From Pilaira anomala (taxonomy: Eukaryota; Mucoromycota; Mucoromycetes; Mucorales; Mucoraceae), in the NCBI GenBank assembly GCA_025716855.1, contig JAIXMQ010000005.1, positions 620,001 through 684,000 on the forward strand: a stretch of DNA of 64,000 nucleotides, in the 5' to 3' direction. Both the position numbers and the translations under genes were made by a program. The notes beneath the pieces were generated by a model. It did no database searches and was not told where the DNA came from. It was given only the letters and a program-made list of their open reading frames with translations. Within the stretch, counting starts at the first letter, position 1. Each line of letters begins with the position of its first letter. Below are positions 54,143-64,000 of this stretch, piece after piece.

Positions 54143-57100
54143 TTACTTTGAAGCATCTGTTCCTAATGAAAGGGATTGAAGGAGAGAGCTCATATCAGAA
54201 ATGGTTTCGTTGGGTCTTTTAGAAAGACAAGTGTTTGTCAATGATTGTAAGCTTGAGCCACCTGTGGGTTGTATTTGACCCAGTAATGCTTCTTTCAAGT
54301 TATCAACACGAATTGTTTGTTTTTTACCAGGCTCAGTCTGCTTAGAAAAAAAATAAAAATTAATATATGAGAAGATGTATAAAAAAAATTTTAACTTTAC
54401 ATTATTTACTTCAGCGTTAGCCCAAGGCGTGGCTAATTTAGCTTTCAAGTCACTCAAGTTACGAGAAGTTCTGATTCTAAATGTACGATCATGATTGACT
54501 ACGGAAAAAAAGATTTTAATATAAAAAGTACAATTTTTTTTAGATAAAATCTGAATTTTTTTACCAGATGCTTCAGAACCCCATTCGACTAAAAGTTTAC
54601 TTTCCAATTCAGACCCTTCCGTATCATCTTCATCTCTTAACGGACCATCCTTTGACAAGGTCTCGACTACATACTTTCTGTCAACGAATTTATCTACAGG
54701 TGTTGAATTATCGGGTTCTAATGCATCAAATGTACTTTCATCACATTCTGCTTCTAATAAAAAGATGGGAGAATACTCGTCTAATTCGATACGTTTGTTT
54801 TTCAATTCCCCTGCGTATTGAATTAAACTATCAATCCGATAGAATTCAGCTACCATTAAAAGCCATTCAACTACAATAGCTGCAACAGCTCTTTGACGTG
54901 CTGTATTTGTGATCACACCCGTCTTGACCAAGGATTGAATTTTAAATACTAAAGGTACCGCTTTGATCGTTCCGTCTGCTCCAAATTTATGAGTCAAGGA
55001 TGCTAAAATTTTATAAATGGCGGTGATATCGTGTACTTCAATATTAGGTAGTTGGATCCAGTCCACAATTGATTGATGAAGTGCATTGACAAGTAAGATA
55101 TCTCCATGTTGATTTAATGTATGCTATAAAAGGGAAGGTTATTATGTTTGCTTTGTATTTCTAAAAAAAAAAAAAGAAAAAAATTACCTTTGGGTAAGGT
55201 CTATAAAAAGTAATATACACACGTGTTAAAAAAAAAAGTTTCTAAAAGTGTCACAATAAAACTTACTCTAAAGCGATTTCATTTTCGGAAGTGGCTTCCA
55301 AGTAATGTACAAGCGTAATTGCAAAATCCACTCTTGTTTCTATTTTTTTAAAGAATCTATATTAAAATAAAGCAATGGTATTTTAAAAAAATAAATAAAG
55401 TAATATCTTCGTACCTGAAGCAGGGTCTAATAATAAACCTAATGCAGGTACCCAAGCATCCATTGTTACAGTATTTGTATAGACTGGAGTATTTTCATTG
55501 CTGCTTTCAGTATCCTCCTTTTGAGCTTCCTTTTCTGAATTAGAAGAAGCAATGGTAACACAATCCAAACATTTAAGAACCACTCTTCTATATTCTATAA
55601 TAGGTAATCCTTCTACCGACTCAAGAGCCACATTACCTACTCTCAATTTAGAGATAATAAATCCAGTTATATCGTTCAATTGATTCAAGTAATATGTTTG
55701 TGAAGCTAAACCACCAATACTATGTACTAATCCATGTTGAATTGCATAAGCTAATGATTCCGTTGGTTTCTCTTGCTTATCAAATGTATGGCCTTCTTGT
55801 ACGGATTTAATCAAGTGTGTGAAAAGTGAATTCAGTACTTCGAGTACAGAAATACCAACAAGTGGAATATTTGCATTGAGAATTGTGTCTAAAATGGAAA
55901 CAAGCGATGCGTGTTTTTCCATAATATAGTTGGCTCCAGATGATTTGGTCGAGGTTTCTAATTGTTGTAATACTTCAGAAACTAAAAGGTAACGATATTG
56001 AGGCTTTTATATATATATAAAAAGGGGGGGGGGTTAATTCTCTGTATATAGGTGTCGTTTTATTCTACTTTACTTGAAGTGAATCTAAAGCTAATTCCAT
56101 CATAGCAACGGCAAAATGTGATGGCCACCATTTTCCTTCAGCATCCATAAATCTATATACATATATGTTATCATTTTAAGTTTTTTAATGAAATTAAAAA
56201 GTTGAGTTACGTGAATAAAGGTCCTAATGATAATTTTACTGCTGCACCATTGGCTTTACTGAAAAGAAGTGATGTTGTTTTAGCAGCCAAAACTTCTACA
56301 TCATGTGCGTTTAATGTTTCGTGTCCAATGACTGATTGTTGCATATCGATATCTTCGTTACTACTATATTTATCAAAAAGAGAGAGTTCATTTCTATTGT
56401 GTTTGTTTGTTTGTTTGTTTGTATCTATCTATCTATCTATCTACCTTTGTGCTAATGCATTGGCTGGATTTTTAGATTTGGATAATGCGATGATAAGAGG
56501 AGATAGAATAAGGTCTAATTGTACCTTAAAATTAGATGCTTGAAGAGCAACAGATGCTACTGCTGCCTGTAAAGCACGTTGTCCAATATACATCATTCTA
56601 AAAGAGAGAGAGAGAGAGAGCGTCAATATATAAAAAGAGAGAATCAAAAAATGATACTTTACTGTAATTTTAAAATCTCGTCTGTATTTTCAAAAGCACA
56701 AAATCCTGCAAATTTCTTTAAAAGTAACTCATAATCACTTGTAAGTTCAGCATCTACGCCTAATGTAGAACCATCATGATGATTGGTAAATACTACAAAC
56801 TAATGATATCAAATTAGATCATCTTATTTCTCTCTAATTTTACATATTTGAGGCTTTACCACTTGACAAGCAAGATCAATAATTTCAATGTCTTTTGTTT
56901 CCAACATCATATCAATAATCTTGACAACATATTTAGAAAACAAGTTTAAATCACGGTGACAAGCTTCAATTAAAGCTTTAATGATTTCCAAAGATACTTG
57001 ATTATTTCTATTAAATTTTAACTATTGTTAATTTATATTTCAATGTGAGCATTTTTTTTTTTTTTTTTAATATCTTACTGTTTTCTAGCTTTTGCAATAT

Positions 57101-57363
57101 CACGTTCTACTTTCTTTTCCAAAAATAAGCCAACTTTTGTAAGCTTTACTGGTCTTGAACTAGCATAGAATACAAGATAACTTAGTTCAGAAGACCGAGG
57201 TCCTTTTTCACCTTCTTTCTCGGGATAACAGTTGTTAATAAGTGTTGCATGCTTAACGTAACTAAATAAGGAGAAGGTGTTGGTTTAGGAGAATGAACAG
57301 GATTCAATTAGTTTTTTATTTTTGCGATTCTGTTTTATTTTTTTCCTCATCTTACAGATGCAT
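54143..57363 (-). CDS. EFR3: EFR3-like plasma-membrane scaffold for PI4-kinase III alpha
   Basis: Thirteen exons: 57363-57356, 57261-57079, 57007-56860, 56799-56663, 56597-56445, 56363-56211, 56152-56074, 56003-55415, 55339-55267, 55200-55188, 55123-54565, 54498-54401, 54340-54143; total 2391 nt (796 aa). The EFR3 core is clear: KHATLINNCYPEKEGEKGP, SELSYLVFYASSRPVKLTKV, GLFLEKKVERDIAKARKQ, SLEIIKALIEACHRDLNLFS and DIPLVGISVLEVLN-like NANIPLVGISVLEVLNSLFT. Efr3 with Ypp1/TTC7 recruits Stt4 to make plasma-membrane PI4P. The N-terminal basic and Cys residues suit membrane attachment. Two coding exons are very small (8 nt with the ATG, 13 nt at 55188). The N-terminal exon is the least certain. 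Confidence 0.9.
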
Positions 57364-60300
57364 GTTTTTTTAGTTTATTGTTTAAAGAAAGAAAATAAAA
57401 TAAAAAAAGAAAACGAAAGTGTGATTTCAAAACCAATCAGCAGTTTTTTAAACTAATTTGATTCCCAATCACAGCCATTTGGATTATTTTAAGTTTTCAT
57501 GTTGTACCTGAATTCTCGTTTTGCCCTGTATCGTACTACTCCCAATCATATGCGGTGTGGAAATTTAATAACATTGGTGAAATTTACAATACACTAAATA
57601 ATATGAAATTAAACAAATTTAACTGTGAATTAAAAAGAGCTTTAATCTTGTGTGGGAATTGTAATTGATACCACTATTCTCCTTGACTTCTGGTAGCTCA
57701 TTCATTTGTCAAGTCCTCATTTCAAAATATGTTTATCACTTATTTAAAAATAATGATTGCAAAAAACCGCTAATTATATTCACCCCTTCTTATTGCGGGT
57801 TTCTTTCAATCATTCTGTAATTTCGAATTGATTTGAATTTTCCAGGTGAAGACAGTAAATGATGAAGGAAGAGAACATAACAATTGCACTTCAGAAGAGC
57901 CCACTGGCATACGGAAAAAAACTCGTTAGCTTAAGTTTGTTTAGTTACATGAATTATCGTATGAGAAGAACAAAAAATAAGATTAGATATTCCATTATGA
58001 GCACTGTCAAATATTGCGTTGCTCATATGTTCTTTGCTGACACGGTTATTATAATGTGTTACACTTTATAATATAATTTACAAGAAAAAATTTATTAAGT
58101 TAGGTACGGGGACGGCAACAAGGTTGTCAATAGGAAAGTTATTTTCAATGCTAATATTATTGGTATCTCGTAAATCCAAAATTAATAATTGATTAACCGG
58201 ATTTGCGGATAGATCACGATCAAATAAAATGAGTAAACTAGTGTTGTTGATAAGAATGACTATATGTAAAAGAATGAAAATTTGTGAACGTTTGATCCTT
58301 TTTGCTTTCTTTTTTATAATATACCTGAATGACCAGATAGCGAACCAGAAACGTTAGAAGGGGTAAAACTAAATGTTGAGACTTACAAGACATAGTTGGT
58401 ATATGCAGAGTATAACAGTAATCTGTTACAGCTATAATAATAAAGAATTAGTATTCAAGTCTTTCTGTTTATGTATACTATATTGGAAGATATAATACTA
58501 CTTTTGGTACTATATAAAGCTCCTCCATAAAGTAGAATGTCATCGTCATTTTGAGCTTTCATTTTTTTTATATAAAAAAACTGTTAGCAAATGGTAGGGG
58601 TATATAAATGTATTCTCATTGCTACTAACGTAAAGTGGCTGTATGTCGCATTCTTCCTGACGGAGGCTCATTATTTATAAGTTCATCGGACCAATTTCCA
58701 TTGACAGTGTTAAATATGGTAGCATATCTCATATCAATATAAAGATATTCTCTCTTGGGTACATCGAAGTAAACTCCTCACCAATGTAAAACATCTTTTT
58801 GGCTTCTGGGTAATAGTTAAATTTAAAAGTAATTGAACTCTTGAAAGCGTAACATAGGCTGAATATATCGTCTGATAAATATAGGCTAGGTTTCAAATGT
58901 TGTTGAAGATAGATACGAGTGCATGTCTTATATAGGAAATTAAGTCCTTCTAAATCCAATAGATCATTGATATGCAACAGATGAGTATTTAATGCGAATT
59001 CCTGGAATAAGTGCAACCTGTCCAACAACATTGGATCCAGTGACAATCAACCTTCAACCAGTTATTAACTCGTTACTGAGAACTAAAAAATAGCTAACGT
59101 GTGACTATGAAATAAATATGTATCTAATGTTTTTAATAGAATAATTGCAGCTATATTATTCAGGGAATCTCTATTGGGACTGATTTTTCCTGAGCGTTAA
59201 ATAAATTATTTCTAGACTGAATTGTTGAAGGCTCAAACAATTAACCGTATAGAAGAAACCACTTTATTATTGTTTTTTTTTTTTTTTTTTGTATTCTACA
59301 CCTATCGTTCCTCAAGTTAAATTCTTCTGCGAGACTCATTGCTTTATATTATTGTTTGTTCTCTATGTATTTAATAAAATTTTAATTTTACCAAACCCCT
59401 CCCTCCTCATAGAAACCACGAGAGCATCATTAAAATAGTTAACTCGATATATGAACCTTTCATCTAAATGAAAGAAATTTTTTATAAAAAAATAGAAAAT
59501 AAAATAGATCATTCATCTTTTACTATTAAGCAAGCCAATAGCAATAGTAAAAAAAATATATAATTCGAGTTATCAATCTTTTAAACTGATACGATTTATC
59601 AAATAGACATATTATAATATGCTAATATCTTCAATAGTTATGATTGACCATGAGAGTCTGAAGAAGTTATTTTCACAAGAATTATTATAGAGGCTTACCC
59701 TCTGCTGATATTTCAGAAATTGCTGACTTGCCTCAGGCTTGGGAAGATCCTGATAAGTACTTCACTTTAAAAATTAATAAAAAAAATGCCGCAGAAATGT
59801 TTTCAAGAGATAAAATAAAAATGAGAGAAAGAAAGTGTCTGAAAAGCGTCCAAGTGTAAATTGGAGCTAAGCCATCATTTGCGTGTACAAATTCGGCTTC
59901 ACTAGCAGAGATTAAGAGATGAAAAAAACATTAACGACTCACCTACAACTTCTAACCAGCTGTCTGCTTAAATTTTTATGGATAAGGCAAATAATGTAAA
60001 ACAGAACCTAGGCTTTCATTACTATCAATGATTGCAAAGGAATAGAGGATTAATTTGAGCTGTTGCGCAACTCGATGTCGTCCTGTATTTATTTATCGTT
60101 AATGGTATTTGTTTATCTCAGCATCTATTAAAGTAACAGCGCCACCATCTCTCGATAACAAGAAAATTCGAATATGTTAAATCTTTTTCAAGTACCAGTA
60201 GTTTATTAGATGAGGTCTTGATCTTAAAATAGCTAATGCAGTCGTATTCGTTTATTTGTGGTTTTTATTTTATGGTTCTTGTCACACTAACTATTTATTT

Positions 60301-61168
60301 CGTATTAAGTTTGTAGATCAAAAGCGTCAAATTTTTTTATAAGCACAATAAAGCTTGCTGAAAGCCTTAAATAAATCAAGATAAGAATTTTGTTAATAGT
60401 GTTTATTATTGCTAAAAAAAAAAATAAGAGCAGAAAAGAGTAAGATTGACAGTCTTGGATCAGAAGTAATTTATGTTACACATGTAAAATAGTCGTTTTT
60501 ATGGGTAAATCCAAATATGGGTCTAAGCGTTTTTTTTTTTTTGTATGAAAATCCGGATGAAGTTTGGTGATACTGAGAAATCGACTTTTAAATGATAAAT
60601 TAAAGAGTGATATTAGATGAAAGAAGGAACTACTCTTCAAATAGTAGTCAATGATAAGAAGATAAAACTTGTGTATATCAGGGACGAAGGCACCGTTTTT
60701 GCTTTTTTGGTCTTTTATTAATTAATTGTTTACTTTACTGTTTTATTCGTGACAAAAGAAAACACACGATCAAAAAAAAAAAAAAAAAAAAAAAAATGTT
60801 GGTTGCAGTTACTTTACAAAAAATAAGGTTTTAGCTCCTCAAACGATATCAAAATAAGTAAATGTAGTATCCGAGGAGACTCGATGAGGTACAGATCATC
60901 CAAATACGGTGATAGGCTTAACACGTTTGTCACTACGCCTTTGTGTAATATAAAAACATTGAGTATTATTGGTAACATAATTAGAAGCTTTGTCGTTTTT
61001 TTTTATATAACATCTGTTATATACATGTCATGATATTCATGATCTATATACAAAAGTAAATCTTCCCATAACTTGACAACCGGGTGTTTACAAAAGTTAG
61101 ATATATTTAACTCGAGTAAAAAGTCGTTTTCCTCTTCTCTTTGGTCTTTTTCAAATTTACTGCTAAAT
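57364..61168. other. Gene-poor region between EFR3 and the kelch gene
   Basis: Holds the decayed minus-strand kelch copy (58100-59046) and, around 59690-59870, a plus-strand exon-like relic (YRGLPSADISEIADLPQAWE, DPDKYFTLKINKKNAAEMF) that stops at 59857. A-tracts occur at about 60773-60796. A short frame at 57859-58071 is not supported. Confidence 0.5.
58100..59046 (-). pseudogene. Decayed paralogue of the kelch-repeat membrane protein
   Basis: Minus-strand exons follow those of the intact gene at 61169-63437 in order. The frame at 59046-58729 ends FNYYPEAKKMFYIGEEFTSM; next come YATIFNTVNGNWSDELINNE and SGRMRHTATL; then NDDDILLYGGALYSTK; DYCYTLHIPTMSCKSQ (then frameshifted); and VILINNTSLLILFDRDLSAN, PVNQLLILDLRDTNNISI. 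The matching intact segments are YHPKTQKIFYIGG, YVTTFNTITNTWS, GDDILLYGGTDHDGK, DYCFTLNVPNMSW and NPVNQLLILDVRNVSN. Signal peptide, membrane anchor and N-terminal repeats are missing. Confidence 0.75.
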
Positions 61169-63437
61169 ATGAGAAATTTATTCTTGCTTGTCTTCCTCAT
61201 ACTTTTACTCAGAGCAAACGTTAAATCAAAGGAATTAGAACCTCGTGGCGGACAAAGTAAAACAAAACTCACGTTGAAAGAATTTAAATAAACTTAGCTA
61301 CTTATTTTTAAAATTAGAGTGTGCACTATTATCCAGTAAAATTTATTGTTTTGGTGGAATTATTAAGGGAAGCTTTGGCGACGATGTTTTAAATTCGCTT
61401 GATATCTATAAAAATGATGGTGCTTCATTGTCTAAATTAAAAGATCAATGGGAAGAGGTAAACCCGCGTAATCCAACTAATATTGTAATTGGAAGAAGAC
61501 ATGCTGCGCAAGCAGCAGCAGATGGCGTAAGGTTTTTAATTCAAGGAGGATATGATAATGAGTCGAAAGTAAAAATGGAAGATCAAACTATTGCATATAA
61601 TTCCAATACTGACACTTGGGATGAATTTACTAATCACGGCAGTGACACTGATACTAATATCGATTTCTACAATGGCTACGACAGACAAATGTAAATTCTG
61701 AAATTATTTCACTTTTTTTTTTAAAAAAAAGAAGAATATATTAATAGAAAAACTTTTGTTTAAAGATATCATGGAAGTGCTGAATATGTTCCAGGTCTAG
61801 ATGGATTCGCATTCTACGGCGGAAAAGAGGTGTAAGGCATAATAACTCGAGTATAATCTGTGCAACATATCTAAATAATCTTTTTCTTTTTAACTTTTCA
61901 GCTATGCTTCTGCTGAATACAATTTTACCACTCTAGATAATCAAACCTTAAGCGAACTAAATTATATGAATTCCTATAACATCACTGAGAGTCTGTCTGG
62001 GTTCTATTACTTCACACTTTTTAATGCGAAAACTAATGTACGTATAAACACATAAAATACCCAATTAAATTTACATGGATAATTTACGTTCTCTTATTTG
62101 TATTCGCTTATATAGACTTGGACTACTCTTTCACAATTAGAGCCACCTAATCGTTATTGGGTCGCTCTCAGTGCAACTTATCACCCAAAAACTCAAAAAA
62201 TATTTTATATTGGTGGATGTTTTTACACTGACGAACATCCTAACTTCTGTATATCAAGGAATATGTCATACGTAACTACATTTAATACTATTACTAATAC
62301 TTGGTCAAAAGAATATGTTCCTGGTAATGGTCCAACAGAAAGACATAATCACACAGCCACTTTGCGTCAGTACCGATAAAAGAATAATTATAAATGTCTA
62401 TCATTTACTAACATGTTTTTTTTAAAAAAAAATGATGATAGTTCCAAATGGCGATGACATTTTATTGTATGGAGGAACTGATCATGACGGAAAAGGTACT
62501 GTTACATCATCAATTTTAATATACATGAACAGAAAGACTTGGATATTAATTTATTTATTATTATAGTTATGTTGGATTATTGTTTTACTCTCAATGTACC
62601 GAATATGTCTTGGAAGTTACATAATTTATCTGCTCCTAATAACAATTTTGGTCCACGATCTCAGCACTCAGGTATACTATAAAAAAAAAAAAAAAAAAAA
62701 ATTAAAAGCTCACAATTTTTCATTCATTTATAGCTGTTCTTGTTAACAACAGTCTATTCATTTTATTTGGTTATAATGTATACATGAATCCGGTTAATCA
62801 ATTATTGATTTTGGATGTAAGAAATGTCAGCAATTTGGCCTTTGCAGATAAAATTTCTGCATATGACACTGCAGGCAAAAAAAATGATAGCGACAAATCC
62901 AGCGGCTCTGAAAAAGGATTAAGCACAGGAGTAATTGCAGGAGTTGTAGCTGGCTGTATCATAGCTGTATGTGTTCTTTTATAAAATATTTATTTGGTAC
63001 ATAAGAAATTCTCACTCACAAATAATATCTAGACTGCACTGGCTATTTTAGGACTCGTTTACTGTTTACGTAAGAAAGCCAAACAGACACAAGAAAACAA
63101 ACAAGAAGAATTATTGGAGGTTGATTGGGACAGAATTGACAATCATTATAAAGAAACTAACTTTCCGCTTAATGTCACCTCATCAACTATATACCAACAT
63201 CAGAAACTAGATATACAACAGCAGCAAGGACAAAAAAACTCCACTCGACAACATATCTCGGCTAACGTTTACTCTGAAGCCAATAGTAATAACACTGCTA
63301 CATCAACATCCCAACCCGTCCTTGCTTCAGCAGCAAATAATTATCAAACTAAACCAAATATCGCTGAGCCTATTCTCCCTGATATTGTTAAACCTTCAAT
63401 AACTACAAGTCCTACAAAACCTGATGGTAGTGTTTAA
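61169..63437 (+). CDS. Kelch-repeat type I membrane protein
   Basis: Nine exons: 61169-61256, 61318-61690, 61766-61831, 61902-62037, 62116-62365, 62442-62495, 62567-62671, 62734-62966, 63033-63437; total 1710 nt (569 aa). Signal peptide MRNLFLLVFLILLLRANV. Kelch blades follow: GQKCALLSSKIYCFGG, VRFLIQGGYDNESK with NSNTDTWDEF, FAFYGGKEVY, IFYIGGCFYTDEHP with NTITNTWSKE, RHNHTATLLPNGDDILLYGG and NNSLFILFGYN. A membrane helix lies at about 420-447 (GVIAGVVAGCIIATALAILG), then a basic stop-transfer LRKKAK and a 110-residue Gln/Asn/Ser-rich cytoplasmic tail. The unspliced first exon seems to stop at 61291; a GTAAAA donor at 61257 resolves it. Ligand unknown; a cell-surface role is inferred. Confidence 0.87.
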
Positions 63438-64000
63438 TTGTATTACTATTATTATTATAACAGACGTTTCTTATGAAAAATAGTTGTGCTTTTTTTAATG
63501 TAACGGATCATATTTTTGATAAATATAATAGTATTTCTCCAAAGATTGGTAGCATATTATCATATCGTTAAGTTAATTGGTATTATTGATCACTAATGAG
63601 ATTGCTACGGCTGATCTGAGAAAAGACTGATATGATAAATAACCTATTTTTGTTGCGATAAATTCATCATATTTGTTGAAAATCTCTAGTGATGAGTACT
63701 ACATGCAGCAGTTAAACCCAGAACTTACAGTAAAGGTAAACGAGTACTTGAATATATATATAAACTTAGTAAAAAACTTTGGTTATAAATTATGTTCTAA
63801 ATTATAACACATTACAAAATCACGGTTAACAAAGAACATATGAGCAATGCAATATTTAACCATGTACATGCATAGTGGAGCGATTAAAGGTCGTGTTTCC
63901 TTACATCTGCTTATTTTATAGATAATTTACAACACGGAAAATCATCATTTATGACGAACAAAATGACGTGATTGGTTTTGAATTAAAGGCCAAGGCAAGT
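63438..64000. other. 3' intergenic region with the start of another possible gene or relic
   Basis: At about 63675-63736 a plus-strand stretch reads SSDEYYMQQLNPELTVK and meets a GTAAAC donor. After an acceptor at about 63921 a frame free of stops to the window edge reads TTRKIIIYDEQNDVIGFELK and AKAS. Too little is visible to call a gene. Confidence 0.35.

Noticed and set aside
57859..58071. 70-codon frame upstream of the kelch relic
   Set aside because: No homology, poor start context, lies between relics.
1..64000. tRNA, rRNA, CRISPR array, telomere repeats
   Set aside because: Looked for B-box-like GGTTCGA patterns, spaced direct repeats and telomeric TTAGGG arrays by eye on both strands; none convincing. 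A tRNAscan and Infernal run would settle it.

Overview
This window is nuclear DNA from an AT-rich, intron-dense fungus. I place it in Mucoromycota, most likely Mucorales. The signs are short GT-AG introns (about 50-75 nt) with TTAAC/CTAAC-like branch points, very long A/T homopolymers in intergenic DNA and introns, tightly packed genes on both strands, and a gene set that includes a perilipin-type protein, a HEATR6-type protein and an ABCD half-transporter. The placement is inference. I saw no rRNA, tRNA, CRISPR array or bacterial operon.

Layout. (1) 1-8.3 kb, housekeeping genes: Gfo/Idh/MocA oxidoreductase, eIF2B delta, mitochondrial ribosomal protein bL32m, an acidic unknown protein and bleomycin hydrolase. 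(2) 8.3-19.13 kb, accessory region dominated by one decayed L1-type LINE on the minus strand. Its two ends carry a matching short target duplication (9897-9904 and 19121-19128). It is split at the reverse-transcriptase YADD motif by a 4.9-kb segment carrying an F-box-like gene, a dead tandem copy and several minisatellites. A second, 0.56-kb insertion interrupts its RT domain. (3) 19.1-28.4 kb, dense genes: proteasome chaperone PAC3, then on the minus strand SPB4/DDX55, an OB-fold-like unknown, an ABCD peroxisomal transporter and a HEATR6-like protein. (4) 28.4-32 kb, gene relics. (5) 32-35.6 kb, a CHD1-like remodeller whose second ATPase lobe is absent. (6) 37.1-39.4 kb, PRPP synthetase, a previously unlisted 63-aa protein and an Irc21-type cytochrome b5 protein. 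(7) 39.4-44.5 kb, AT-rich relics. (8) 44.5-57.4 kb, a second dense block: perilipin-like protein, ATP synthase gamma, FBXO9/Hrt3-type F-box protein, DUF4436 membrane protein, DUF4442 hotdog protein, a Cys-rich unknown and EFR3. (9) 57.4-64 kb, an intact kelch-repeat membrane protein and, 2.1 kb away on the opposite strand, a decayed paralogue.

In nearly all multi-exon genes the exon lengths were summed and gave an intact frame. Several models merge fragments that would otherwise look like separate ORFs. The genes are mostly unrelated housekeeping functions, so they do not form a pathway. Loose links are lipid biology (perilipin, ABCD transporter, EFR3 as PI4-kinase scaffold), translation and ribosome biogenesis (eIF2B delta, SPB4, bL32m), proteolysis (PAC3, bleomycin hydrolase, F-box proteins) and mitochondria (ATP3, bL32m). 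The two strongest oddities are the lobe-2-less CHD1 and the LINE carrying an F-box cassette.
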